A stretch of 64,000 nucleotides of DNA from Pseudonocardia broussonetiae. GTDB taxonomy: Bacteria > Actinomycetota > Actinomycetes > Mycobacteriales > Pseudonocardiaceae. Both the position numbers and the translations under genes were made by a program. The notes under the pieces were generated by a model. That model did no database searches. It was given only the letters and a program-made list of their open reading frames with translations, and was not told where the DNA came from. Within the stretch, counting starts at the first letter, position 1. Each line of letters begins with the position of its first letter. The stretch is taken from the NCBI RefSeq assembly GCF_013155125.1, contig NZ_CP053564.1, positions 1,495,501 through 1,559,500 of the forward strand. Direction: 5' to 3'. This document shows, piece after piece, positions 51,333-59,838 of the stretch.

Positions 51333-51824
51333 ATGGACGCGCAGACCGTCACCGACACCCTCGACCGACCGATCGCCCGGGAGCTGCTGGCCTCCGACAT
51401 CCCCGCCCGCCTGTCCTACGTCGGCCTCGACGGCGATCCCCGCGTGGTCCCCACGGCGTTCTGGTGGACCGGCGAGGTGGTCGTCGTCGCGACCGTCGTG
51501 AGGTCGGCGAAGGTGGCGGCGATCCGGCGGCACCCCCGGGTCGCGCTGGCCGTCGACCGGCCGGGGATGCCCCCGCGGTGCCTGCTCGTGCGCGGGGCGG
51601 CCACCGTCGAGGTCGTCGACGGCGTGCCCGACGAGTACGTCGCCGCCTCCCGCAAGGTCACCCCGGCCGAGGCGATGCCCGCCTGGGAGGCCGGCGTGCG
51701 GGCCCTCTACGCGCAGATGGCGGTGATCACCGTCCGGCCCGACCACGTCGTGCTGCACGACTTCGAGACCACGCTCCCGAAGGCCGTCGCCGATCTGGTC
51801 GCCGCGCACGGCGACGCGCGCTGA
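51333..51824 (+). CDS. Pyridoxamine 5'-phosphate oxidase-family (split-barrel) protein
   Basis: A 163-residue flavin-reductase-like split-barrel protein. ASDIPARLSYVGLDGDPRVV, PTAFWWTGEVVVVATVVRSA, AAIRRHPRVALAVDRPG and LLVRGAATVEVVDGVP are typical. Members bind FMN or F420 and reduce or sequester small molecules. GGAGG precedes the ATG by six bases. It is 83 bases downstream of the fusion gene and could be co-transcribed. Confidence 0.83.
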   Translation: MDAQTVTDTLDRPIARELLASDIPARLSYVGLDGDPRVVPTAFWWTGEVVVVATVVRSAKVAAIRRHPRVALAVDRPGMPPRCLLVRGAATVEVVDGVPDEYVAASRKVTPAEAMPAWEAGVRALYAQMAVITVRPDHVVLHDFETTLPKAVADLVAAHGDAR

Positions 51825-51889
51825 CGGGCCCGGGGGCCGCCGGGCTCCATACTGGACGCCGACGGGACGCGACCGTGCGAGGAGGGCCC

Positions 51890-52585
51890 GTGGAGCGATC
51901 GCCGGTGGCGGGCGGTGTCGGCCACTGGCTGCGCCGCTCCACGGCGGGGACCGGGCGGCGGTGGCTGCTGGTCGCCGTCCTGGTCGTCGGGGCGGCGGCG
52001 GCCGTGCTGGTCGCGGTGGCCGCGCCCGTGCCGACGGTGGCCGTCCCGGCGTCCGCGGCGCAGCTGCTGATGTCGGTCCTCGTCCCCCTGTCCGGGGTCC
52101 TGCTGGCGCAGGAGTGGGCGCGCGGTCCGGGCGGGGGCGGCGCGGGGCCGGTCGTGCTGGCCGCCGCGTCGTACGCCGCGGCCGTCGCGCTGCTGGGGTT
52201 CGCGGCCTGCGTGGTGGCCGTCGCGCTCGTGCCGTCGGCGGCGCTCGGCGGACCCGCGACGGTGGTGGCCGTGGCGCTCGGCGGGATCGGGGTGCAGGTC
52301 ACCGCGCAGCTCGTCGGCACCGGGCTGGGGTTCCTGCTGCGCCGGCCGCTGGTCGCGTTCCTCGGGACGGTCGTCCTGCCGCTCGGGGTCTGGCTGACGC
52401 TGGGCGCGCTCGGCCCGCTCGCGTGGCTGCGCGCGTGGCTCACCCCCTTCGGCGCCACCCCGCCGCTGCTCACCGGCAGCCCGTCGACCCCCGAGGTGGT
52501 GGCGTGGCTCGTGGTGCTGGCCCTGTGGGGCGGTGCGCTGAACGCCGCCGGGGTGTGGTCCGCCCGCCGACGGCCGGTGACCTGA
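51890..52585 (+). CDS. Six-helix membrane protein of unknown function
   Basis: A 231-residue membrane protein with a GTG start and GGAGG upstream. Six hydrophobic segments can be read, including WLLVAVLVVGAAAAVLVAVA, AQLLMSVLVPLSGVLLAQEW and VVAWLVVLALWGGALNAAGV. The topology resembles ABC-2 type membrane subunits or their accessory proteins, but no ATPase gene is beside it and no motif supports this. It lies just before the iron box, and its stop is about 17 bases upstream of that element. Confidence 0.68.
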   Translation: MERSPVAGGVGHWLRRSTAGTGRRWLLVAVLVVGAAAAVLVAVAAPVPTVAVPASAAQLLMSVLVPLSGVLLAQEWARGPGGGGAGPVVLAAASYAAAVALLGFAACVVAVALVPSAALGGPATVVAVALGGIGVQVTAQLVGTGLGFLLRRPLVAFLGTVVLPLGVWLTLGALGPLAWLRAWLTPFGATPPLLTGSPSTPEVVAWLVVLALWGGALNAAGVWSARRRPVT

Positions 52586-52601
52586 CCCCTTCCGCCGGGT
52601 A

Positions 52602-52620
52602 ATTGGTTACGCTCACCTCA
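52602..52620 (+). promoter_or_regulatory. IdeR/DtxR-like iron box upstream of the ferric ABC transporter
   Basis: ATTGGTTACGCTCACCTCA matches the IdeR/DtxR consensus (TTAGGTTAGSCTAACCTAA) at 15 of 19 positions, counting S as C or G, with both inner GGTTA and ACCT arms conserved. It is 41 bases upstream of the transporter start. It predicts repression by an iron-loaded IdeR/DmdR protein. Confidence 0.7.
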
Positions 52621-52660
52621 CTCGGCCGCGCCCGCCGGCCACCTGACGAGGAGTGACCCC

Positions 52661-53671
52661 GTGCCCCGCGTTCCCCTGATGGCGGCCGCCCTCGCCCTCG
52701 CGGCGCTGTCCCCCCTGGTGACGGCCTGCGGTTCCTCGGCGGACCTGACGATCTACTCGGGACGCAACGAGCAGCTCGTCGGCGAGCTGATCACGCAGCT
52801 CGAGGAGCGCATCGGCGGCACCGTCGAGGTGCGCTACGGCAGCAGCGCGGAGCTGGCGGCGCAGCTCCTGGAGGAGGGCGACGCCACCGAGGCCGACGTC
52901 TTCTTCTCCCAGGACGCCGGCGCGCTCGGCGCGCTCGGCGGGGCGGGTCGGCTCGACCCGCTGCCCGCCACGGTGCTCGACGCCGTCCCCGCCGAGTACC
53001 GGGCGGAGGACGGCGGGTGGGTGGCGACGTCCGCGAGGTCGCGCGTGCTGTTCTACGACCCGCGCCAGGTGCCCGAGGCCGAGCTGCCCACCGGGCTCGA
53101 CGCGCTCGCCGACCCGGCCTGGCGCGGCCGGCTGGGCTACGCGCCGACCAACGCGTCCTGGCAGGCCTTCGTCACCGGGCTCCGGGTGCTGCGGGGCGAG
53201 GACGGCGCCCGCGCGTGGCTGGAGGCGTTCGCCGCCAACGAGCCGGTGCGCTTCGAGAACAACATCCAGATCCTCGACGCCGTCAACGCCGGGCAGATCG
53301 CGGTGGGCCTGTCCAACCACTACTACTGGTACGAGCGGGTGGCGGAGGTCGGCGAGGCGAACGTGCCCGCGCGGGTGCACTACGTGCCGGGGGGCGACCC
53401 GCTGGGCCTGGTGAACGTGGCCGGGGCCGGCGTGATCGCGGGCAGCCCCGACGCCGAGAAGGCCCGGCAGGCCGTCGAGTTCCTGGTCTCGGACACCGCG
53501 CAGCAGTACTTCGCCGACGTCACGGCCGAGTACCCGGTGCGGTCGGGCGTCTCCTCCACCGTGCACGACCTGCCGCCCCTGTCGGACCTGCAGCCGCCGG
53601 ACATCGACCTGTCGGACCTGGAGTCGCTGCAGCAGACGCTCGCGCTGCTCCAGGAGACCGGGCTGGCGTGA
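52661..53671 (+). CDS. Ferric iron ABC transporter, substrate-binding lipoprotein (FbpA type)
   Basis: A 336-residue lipoprotein: signal peptide with lipobox LVTAC (C23), then DLTIYSGRNEQLVGELITQL, the standard opening of FbpA/FutA iron-binding proteins. Likely iron-binding tyrosines are in GLSNHYYWYERV. The C-terminal half contains AGVIAGSPDAEKARQAVEFL and AEYPVRSGV. It should bind Fe3+ at the outer face of the membrane. The GTG follows GAGGAG. An IdeR-like box lies upstream, and the stop overlaps the permease start (GTGA). Confidence 0.92.
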   Translation: MPRVPLMAAALALAALSPLVTACGSSADLTIYSGRNEQLVGELITQLEERIGGTVEVRYGSSAELAAQLLEEGDATEADVFFSQDAGALGALGGAGRLDPLPATVLDAVPAEYRAEDGGWVATSARSRVLFYDPRQVPEAELPTGLDALADPAWRGRLGYAPTNASWQAFVTGLRVLRGEDGARAWLEAFAANEPVRFENNIQILDAVNAGQIAVGLSNHYYWYERVAEVGEANVPARVHYVPGGDPLGLVNVAGAGVIAGSPDAEKARQAVEFLVSDTAQQYFADVTAEYPVRSGVSSTVHDLPPLSDLQPPDIDLSDLESLQQTLALLQETGLA

Positions 53672-55200
53672 CGGGGGCGCTGCGCGCCCGGACCCGGCGG
53701 CAGGTCCCCCCGGCGCTGGTCGCCGCGGCCGTCGTGCCCGGCCTGTTCGCGCTCGTCCCGCTGGTCTACCTGGGTGTGCGCGCGCTCGGCGCGGGCCCCG
53801 CCGCGGTGCTCGACGTGCTCACCCGCCCGCGCACCGCCGAACTGCTCGTCCGCAGCGTGGCCCTGGCCGGGGCGGTCACCCTCACCTGCGTCGTGGTCGG
53901 GTCCGGCCTGGCCTGGCTGCTCGTGCGCACCGACCTGCCCGGACGGCGGGCCTGGGCCGCGGTGCTGGCGCTGCCGCTGGCCGTGCCGTCCTACGTCGCC
54001 GGTTTCACGTGGATCGCGCAGTGGCCCGCCGTCGCCGGGTTCTGGGGCGCCTACGCGGTGCTCACCACCGTCAGCTACCCGTACGTGCTGCTGCCGGTGG
54101 CCGCGGCGCTGCGCAGCGCCGACGGGGGCCTGGAGGAGGTGGCCCGCTCGCTCGGGCACGGCGCGGGCCGGGTGCTGCTGACGGTGACGGCCCGGCGGGT
54201 GCGGCCCGCGGCCGCGGCCGGGGGGCTGCTGGTGGCGCTCTACGTGCTCAGCGACTTCGGTGCGGTCTCGCTGATGCGCTACGACGCCTTCACCCTCGCC
54301 ATCTTCACCAGCTACCGCGCCACCTTCGACCGCACGCCCGCCGCCGTGCTCGGGTGCGTGCTCGTCTGCCTGGCCGGGCTGCTGACCTGGGCCGAGATGC
54401 GGGCCCGCGGCGCCGCGGCGCAGCGGATCGGGCGCGGCACCGCCCGGGCGGTCGCGGTGGTGGCACTGGGCCGGGCCCGCGTCCCGGCCGTCGCCGCGGT
54501 CGTCGCGGTGGCGGGGATCGCGCTGGGCTTCCCCGCCTGGAGCCTCGTGCACTGGGCCGCGGTCGGGTCGTCCACGGGGGTCGACTGGCCCGCGCTCGCC
54601 GGTGCCACCGCCGTCACGCTGCAGGTCGCGGCGCTCGGGGCGGTGGTCACGGTGCTGCTCGCCGGGCCGGTCGGGGTGCTCGCCGCCCGGCACCGGGGAC
54701 GCCTGGTCGGCGTCGTCGAGACCGCCGCGTACGCCGGGCACGCACTGCCCGGCGTCACCATCGGGCTAGCGCTGGTGTTCCTCGGCATCCGCCTGGTGCC
54801 CGGGATCTACCAGGAGACCCCGCTGCTCGTGGCGGGGTACGCCGTGCTGTTCCTGCCGCTGGCCATCGGCGCGGTGCGCACGTCCGTCGCGGCGGCACCG
54901 CCCGCGCTGGAGGAGGCCGCGCGCTCGCTCGGGCACGGCCGCCTCGCCGCGTTCGCGCGCGTCACCCTGCCGCTCGCCGCGCCGGGCGTCGTGGCGGGGG
55001 CGGCGCTGGTGTTCCTCACCATCACCAAGGAGCTGCCCGTGACGCTCATGCTCCGCCCGACCGGCGACGACACCCTCGCCGTGCAGCTCTGGAGCCACAC
55101 GGGCGCCGGCGCGTTCGGCGCCGCCGCGCCCTACGCGCTCGTGCTCGTGCTGGTCGCCGCCGTGCCGACCGTGCTGCTGGACCGGGCGATGCGGCGATGA
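53668..55200 (+). CDS. Ferric iron ABC transporter, fused permease (FbpB type)
   Basis: A 510-residue permease containing two binding-protein-dependent transport domains in one chain, as in FbpB. The two cytoplasmic coupling loops are recognisable as LEEVARSLGHGAGRVLLTVT (first half) and LEEAARSLGHGRLAAFARVT (second half). About twelve helices. The GTG overlaps the stop of the binding-protein gene, and its own stop overlaps the ATPase start (ATGA), so the three subunits are translationally coupled. Confidence 0.92.
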   Translation: MTGALRARTRRQVPPALVAAAVVPGLFALVPLVYLGVRALGAGPAAVLDVLTRPRTAELLVRSVALAGAVTLTCVVVGSGLAWLLVRTDLPGRRAWAAVLALPLAVPSYVAGFTWIAQWPAVAGFWGAYAVLTTVSYPYVLLPVAAALRSADGGLEEVARSLGHGAGRVLLTVTARRVRPAAAAGGLLVALYVLSDFGAVSLMRYDAFTLAIFTSYRATFDRTPAAVLGCVLVCLAGLLTWAEMRARGAAAQRIGRGTARAVAVVALGRARVPAVAAVVAVAGIALGFPAWSLVHWAAVGSSTGVDWPALAGATAVTLQVAALGAVVTVLLAGPVGVLAARHRGRLVGVVETAAYAGHALPGVTIGLALVFLGIRLVPGIYQETPLLVAGYAVLFLPLAIGAVRTSVAAAPPALEEAARSLGHGRLAAFARVTLPLAAPGVVAGAALVFLTITKELPVTLMLRPTGDDTLAVQLWSHTGAGAFGAAAPYALVLVLVAAVPTVLLDRAMRR

Positions 55201-56210
55201 CCCGTCTCCTGGTCGACGGGGTCCACGCGGGGTTCCCGGGCGCCCCGGTGCTGCACGGCGTCGACCTCGAGGTGCCGGACGGCGCGCTCGCCGCCGTCCT
55301 CGGCGCCTCCGGCGGAGGGAAGACGACCCTGCTGCGCTGCATCGCCGGCTTCCACCCCGTGACGGCGGGACGCATCCGCATCGGCGACCGGGTCGTCGCG
55401 GGCGACGGGGTCGACGAGCGGCCCGAGCGCCGCCGGATCGGGCTGGTCCCGCAGGACGGCGCGCTGTTCTCCCACCTCACCGTGGCCGGCAACGTCGGCT
55501 TCGGGCTGGACCGGGCGGGGCGCCGCAACGGTCGCGTCGGCGAGGTGCTGGACCTGGTCGGGCTCGCCGACCTGGCCGGGCGCCGCCCCGGCGAGCTGTC
55601 CGGCGGCCAGCAGCAGCGCGTCGCGCTGGCCCGCGCGCTCGCGCCGGCGCCCGCGCTGGTGCTGCTCGACGAGCCGTTCACCGCGCTGGACGCGAGCCTG
55701 CGCGGCGAGGTGCGCGAGCAGGTGCGGGCGGCGCTGCGGGCCGCGGGCGCGACGGCCGTGCTGGTCACCCACGACCAGGAGGAGGCCCTGGGCATCGCCG
55801 ACGTGGTCGCGGTGCTGCGCGCGGGCCGGGTGGTGCAGGCGGGATCACCGCGGTCCGTCTACGGCGAGCCGGTCGACGTCGGGGTCGGGACGTTCGTCGG
55901 TGACGCGGTGGTGCTGCCGGCCGCGGTGCGGGCGGAACGGGCGGCGAGCGTGCTCGGCGAGCACGCCGTGCCGGCGCCCGACGGACCCGGGCGGATCCTG
56001 GTGCGCCCCGAGCAGCTGCGGCTGGTGGCGCCGGACCGGGGCCCGGTCGGGCGGGTCCTGGAGGTCGTCTTCCACGGCCGCGACACCACGGTCGTGCTCG
56101 ACGTCGGGGGTGCCCGGGTGCGGTGCCGCACCGCCGACGCGGACGTCCCCGGCCCCGGCCGCGAGGTCGGCGTCGAGGTGTGCGGACCGGTGCGCTTCTA
56201 CCCGGAGTGA
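55197..56210 (+). CDS. Ferric iron ABC transporter, ATPase (FbpC type)
   Basis: A 337-residue ATPase. Walker A is LGASGGGKTTLL, the signature is LSGGQQQRVALARAL, Walker B is ALVLLDEPFTALD, and the switch His is VTHDQEEAL. The last 100 residues are a TOBE-like regulatory domain (RILVRPEQLRLVAPDRGPVG). The 3' third lies opposite the end of the large synthetase-acyltransferase frame on the minus strand. With the two preceding genes it forms a complete Fe3+ importer. Confidence 0.94.
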   Translation: MTRLLVDGVHAGFPGAPVLHGVDLEVPDGALAAVLGASGGGKTTLLRCIAGFHPVTAGRIRIGDRVVAGDGVDERPERRRIGLVPQDGALFSHLTVAGNVGFGLDRAGRRNGRVGEVLDLVGLADLAGRRPGELSGGQQQRVALARALAPAPALVLLDEPFTALDASLRGEVREQVRAALRAAGATAVLVTHDQEEALGIADVVAVLRAGRVVQAGSPRSVYGEPVDVGVGTFVGDAVVLPAAVRAERAASVLGEHAVPAPDGPGRILVRPEQLRLVAPDRGPVGRVLEVVFHGRDTTVVLDVGGARVRCRTADADVPGPGREVGVEVCGPVRFYPE

Positions 56211-58610
56211 GCGCGCCCGGGCCAGGACCCGCCCGCCGACCACGTGCAGCGCCACCCCGGCGAGCAGGCAGGCGAGCGTCGCGAGGGCGGGGGGCAGCGC
56301 GGCCAGCCCGGGGTACACGGCGTAGTGGGTCAGGTAGATGGTCAGCGACGCCGCCGCCAGCGCCGACACCGGCGTGACCAGCACCCGCGGCACCCGCACG
56401 GCCGGCACCAGCAGGAGCAGCACCCCGAGCGTCGCCACCGCGCCGCGGGCCGGCTCGGCCGCGAAGAACGCCGGGACGAGCGTGACGACGAGCAGGGTCA
56501 CGGCCAGCCGCTGCGCCGGTGTCGCCGCCTTCTGCACCACCCAGCCGAGCACGAACACCCACAGCACGGTGTGCGGGCTCATCAGCCGGTCGGTGAAGGT
56601 GTTCCCGCCGTCGTCGAGCGCGGTCGCGGCCAGGGCGACGCCCAGTACGGCGCAGCCGAACCCGAACGGCCACCGGCGCTGGGCCCGGGCGATCGGCGGC
56701 ACCGCGAACACGGCGGCGAGCAGCAGCAGCAGCTGCACGAGGGTCTCGACGAACCAGTACCCCCAGGCCTCGGGGTCGATCCAGTAGTTGAGCAGCAGGG
56801 CGTGGTGCAGCCCGACGTCGGGTTGCGTCATCGCCCGCCAGGTCACCCAGAGCGCGCTGAGCACCCCGATCCGCACCGCGGAGCGCAGGGCGGCCCGCGC
56901 CGGATCCCCGGCGCCGGGCGACAGGGCGAACCGCGCGAACGCCCAGCCCGCCACCGCCAGCAGCACGTGCGAGCCGCCGAGCACCCGGAACGCGCCCACG
57001 TGCGAGCCGACGACCAGCACGATCGCCGCGGCGCGCAGCACGGTGGCCGTCTCGATCCGGGCCGGGCCACGGGCGCCCGGGGTCCGCGCGGCCAGCTCGC
57101 GGACCGACAGGGTCGGCCAGTCCGGCGGGACGTCGCCGAGCACCCGGGCCAGCCCGACCTGCATCCGGACCGAGGACAGCGAGTCCCCGCCCAGCCCGAC
57201 GAACGTGTCGCCGCCGCGGATCCGGTCGTCGGGGAACACGCCGGCGAACACCGCCCGGACGCCGTCGGCCACCGGCTCCGCCGCCGCGCGGGCGGCGAGC
57301 GCCGCGTGGTCGACCTTCCCCGACGCCGTCCGCGGCAGCTCCGCCACCGTGACCACCCGCACCGCCGCGGCGGGCAGCCCGAGCCGCTCCACGGCCGTCG
57401 CGCGGGCCCGGTCGGCGCCGCGCCGCACCGCGACGACGATGCCCGTGTCGTCACCGGTGCAGGCCAGGACGCCGGCGTCGGCGAGCAGCCGCTCGGCGTG
57501 GTCGAGATCGACGCGCAGGCCGAACGGCTTGACGAAGCGGGCCGCGCGGCCGGTGACCTCCAGGAGGCCGTCCGGGCGGAGCCGGCCCAGGTCGCCCGTG
57601 CGCAGCTCGGTGACCTCCCGGCCGCGGGCGAGGTCGGCGGGGCTGCGCGCGTAGCCGAGCATGACGCCGGGGCCGCGGCACACCAGCTCGCCCACGCCGC
57701 GGGCGTCGGGCGCGTCCACCTGCAGCGTCGTGCCCGGGACCGGGAGCCCGATCGCCGACGGCGCGGCGTGCACCCGGTCCGCGGGGACGTGCGCCATGCG
57801 GGCGGTGGCCTCCGTCTGCCCGTACATGACGTGCAGCGAGAAGCCGCGGCTCCGCCCGAGCGCGGCCCACCGCCGCACCGCCTCCGGGTCCCAGCGCCCG
57901 CCCGCCTGCGTCACGTAGCGCAGGTGCGGGAGGTCCAGGTCGGCGAACCCGGACCGGTCGAGCAGGTCGAACGTGTGCGGCACGCCGTGCAGGCTGGTGG
58001 CGGCGTGGGCGCGGAACTCGGGCCAGAACGCCGGGTCGGCGACGGACGCCGGCCCGAGGAGCACCGACGCCCCGCGCAGCAGGTTGCTGTGCACGACCGA
58101 CAGCCCGTAGCAGTAGTGCAGCGGCAGGGTCAGCGCGGCGCGGTCGTCCGGCCGGATCGGGAGGATGTCGGCGATGGCCGCGGCGTTGGCCGCCAGGTTG
58201 TCGAAGGTCAGCCGCACCAGCTTCGGCGAACCGGTCGAGCCCGACGTCGACAGCAGCAGCGCGAGGTCGGGGTGCAGGTCGTGCGCGGGGGCGGGCGAGC
58301 ACTGCTCGTCGACGTCGCCGCGGACGACGACGTCGGGCCGGTAGTGCCCGACGAGCGACGCGGCGCGGTCGGGCGGCAGGAGCAGGGTCGCGTGACGGGC
58401 CCGCAGCGCACCGACGTAGGCGACGAGGGTGTCGAGCCCGGGCGTCGCGACGATCCCGACGAGGCGCCGTCCGGCGCCCCACCGTTCGGCGCGGGCGTCC
58501 GCACGGGCGGCGAGTTCGCGGTGCGTGACGACCTCGCCGGCCGGCAGCGCGACGGCGGCGCGTCCACCGTGCGCAGCGAGGCCGTCCACGAAGAGAACAG
58601 GTGAGCCCAC
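55845..58610 (-). CDS. Adenylation-carrier-acyltransferase_3 fusion protein, iron-regulated candidate
   Basis: A 921-residue multidomain protein. Residues about 10-445 are an adenylate-forming domain (LLLSTSGSTGSPKLVRLTFD; YGQTEATARMAHVP; TGDLGRLRPDG; final Lys in RTASGK, K432). Residues about 450-510 are a carrier domain with phosphopantetheine serine S477 in GLGGDSLSSV. Residues about 520-800 are a membrane acyltransferase-3 domain with roughly ten helices (AAIVLVVGSHVGAF; YWFVETLVQLLLLLAAVFAV). It should activate a carboxylic acid, load it on the carrier and pass it across or into a membrane acceptor. The frame continues about 120 residues antisense to the ABC ATPase gene. The GTG at 58608-58610 is chosen because the longer start lies in the iron box. 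Confidence 0.78.
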   Translation of the reverse strand: MGSPVLFVDGLAAHGGRAAVALPAGEVVTHRELAARADARAERWGAGRRLVGIVATPGLDTLVAYVGALRARHATLLLPPDRAASLVGHYRPDVVVRGDVDEQCSPAPAHDLHPDLALLLSTSGSTGSPKLVRLTFDNLAANAAAIADILPIRPDDRAALTLPLHYCYGLSVVHSNLLRGASVLLGPASVADPAFWPEFRAHAATSLHGVPHTFDLLDRSGFADLDLPHLRYVTQAGGRWDPEAVRRWAALGRSRGFSLHVMYGQTEATARMAHVPADRVHAAPSAIGLPVPGTTLQVDAPDARGVGELVCRGPGVMLGYARSPADLARGREVTELRTGDLGRLRPDGLLEVTGRAARFVKPFGLRVDLDHAERLLADAGVLACTGDDTGIVVAVRRGADRARATAVERLGLPAAAVRVVTVAELPRTASGKVDHAALAARAAAEPVADGVRAVFAGVFPDDRIRGGDTFVGLGGDSLSSVRMQVGLARVLGDVPPDWPTLSVRELAARTPGARGPARIETATVLRAAAIVLVVGSHVGAFRVLGGSHVLLAVAGWAFARFALSPGAGDPARAALRSAVRIGVLSALWVTWRAMTQPDVGLHHALLLNYWIDPEAWGYWFVETLVQLLLLLAAVFAVPPIARAQRRWPFGFGCAVLGVALAATALDDGGNTFTDRLMSPHTVLWVFVLGWVVQKAATPAQRLAVTLLVVTLVPAFFAAEPARGAVATLGVLLLLVPAVRVPRVLVTPVSALAAASLTIYLTHYAVYPGLAALPPALATLACLLAGVALHVVGGRVLARARSLRVEAHRSAHLDADLAAGAGDVRVGGAAPHPGTPDVEHDRGVAAVEDDLQDPPDRAPVRRHQPQLLGAHQDPPGSVGRRHGVLAEHARRPFRPHRGRQHHRVTDERPDPDVDRLAVDGPR

Positions 58611-58617
58611 CCCTGCA

Positions 58618-58636
58618 TTAGATACGCCTACCCTCA
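58618..58636 (-). promoter_or_regulatory. IdeR/DtxR-like iron box upstream of the synthetase-acyltransferase gene
   Basis: Read on the minus strand, TGAGGGTAGGCGTATCTAA matches the IdeR/DtxR consensus at 14 of 19 positions, keeping AGG, TAGGC and CTAA. It ends eight bases before the predicted GTG start, where a bound repressor would block transcription. Together with the box at 52602 it brackets the ferric transporter and this gene. Confidence 0.6.
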
Positions 58637-58759
58637 CTCGGTAAAGGCTGCGGAGGCCCCTGTCTCACTCGGTGGCGGCGCGTGGCGGACCTCGGACGGC
58701 GTGCACCCGAAGCGCGCGCGGAACGCGCGGGTGACGTGCGACTGCGATGGAACGTCGGC
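58634..58759 (-). pseudogene. In-frame remnant of a second AraC-family C-terminus
   Basis: Directly after the TGA of the AraC gene the same reading frame continues for 41 codons to another TGA. It encodes VPSQSHVTRAFRARFGCTPS and then EVRHAPPPSE. QSHVTRAFRARFGCTPSE is an unmistakable AraC/XylS second helix-turn-helix end, parallel to LSHLNRVFRSRYDCLPSQ in the intact gene just upstream. It has no start of its own and no first helix, so it is a gene remnant left by duplication and deletion. Confidence 0.75.
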
Positions 58760-59770
58760 TCACCGGACGACGACGTGGGCTCCCGCCGGGAGCGCCGCGT
58801 CCCGGTACTGCGACGGCAGGCAGTCGTAGCGCGAGCGGAAGACGCGGTTGAGGTGGGACAGGTCGCAGAAGCCCCACCGGCTGGCGAGCTCGGTCAGGGA
58901 CTGCCGCGTACCCGAGGCAAGCTCCCGCGCGCACGCCTCGACGCGCAGCGTCATGACCGTCCGGCCGAAGCTCTGCGGGGTGCCCTCGTACAGGCGGTGC
59001 AGCGTGCGGGGGGAGATGCCGAACCGCCGTGACACGAGGGCCGCGGACAGGTCCGCGTGACGCAGGTTCGCCGCCAGGAAGCGATTGATCGACGCGCGCA
59101 ACGAGGCGTCGAGCTCGTCGCGGCAGGTGTCGCGCAACCGGTCCCCGCCGCCGGCCGCCGCGGCCAGGAGTGCGGTGAACGCGGTGTCCGCCGCCTGCCG
59201 CCCGTGGCGGTCGAGGGAGCCGACGTTCTTCCAGATCGACAGCATCGTCGAGGCGACGAGGGCCGCCGAGCCGCCCGTGGTGCCGTCGTGGGTCACGGCG
59301 GTGCTCCCGTGCGGATCGGCGAGCAGGGGGACCAGCTGCGTCCGCGGGACGCGGAACGACACGACGTGCCACTCCTGGGAACCCGGCTCGCCGACGAACT
59401 CCAGGCGGTACTCGGCCGTCGTGTCGAACATCGCGAACCCGCCCGGCTGCACGACGCACGTCCGGCCGCCCTGGCCGCCCACGCAGTGGCCGCGCAGCTG
59501 GAGGTTCACGAACACGTGGTCGGAGTCGGTGCGCCGGACCTCCGCCTCGCCGTGGGTGATCAGCTGCGTGGCGGAGACCACCTCGGCGCAGTTGGTGCCG
59601 GTCAGGACGCTGGACCGGACCCAGCTCTCGATCCCCGGCTGACGCGGACCCGACGGACGGTGCGCCGAACGCCGCTCGGTGGCCAGCGGGGTGAACGCCT
59701 CGCAGATGACCTCGCGCCAGTAGCTGAACTGCTCCACGGGCGGCCGGTCCGTCGTCGTCCAGTAGCGCAT
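58760..59770 (-). CDS. AraC-family transcriptional regulator
   Basis: A 336-residue activator. The N-terminal half resembles AraC_binding_2 sensory domains (TQLITHGEAEVRRTDSDHVF; VVQPGGFAMFDTTAEYRLEF). The C-terminal DNA-binding domain has two helix-turn-helices (LSAALVSRRFGISPRTLHRL; SRWGFCDLSHLNRVFRSRYD). GAGGAG lies eight bases before the ATG. It precedes the acyl-CoA dehydrogenase and acyl-CoA synthetase genes on the chromosome map but is transcribed in the same direction downstream of them, so it could close their operon or regulate it. Confidence 0.9.
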   Translation of the reverse strand: MRYWTTTDRPPVEQFSYWREVICEAFTPLATERRSAHRPSGPRQPGIESWVRSSVLTGTNCAEVVSATQLITHGEAEVRRTDSDHVFVNLQLRGHCVGGQGGRTCVVQPGGFAMFDTTAEYRLEFVGEPGSQEWHVVSFRVPRTQLVPLLADPHGSTAVTHDGTTGGSAALVASTMLSIWKNVGSLDRHGRQAADTAFTALLAAAAGGGDRLRDTCRDELDASLRASINRFLAANLRHADLSAALVSRRFGISPRTLHRLYEGTPQSFGRTVMTLRVEACARELASGTRQSLTELASRWGFCDLSHLNRVFRSRYDCLPSQYRDAALPAGAHVVVR

Positions 59771-59838
59771 CGCCCACACTCCTCGCCCCGGTCGTCCGTG
59801 TGCCGGGACCCATGATGCTCGACCGACCGCCCGTGTGG

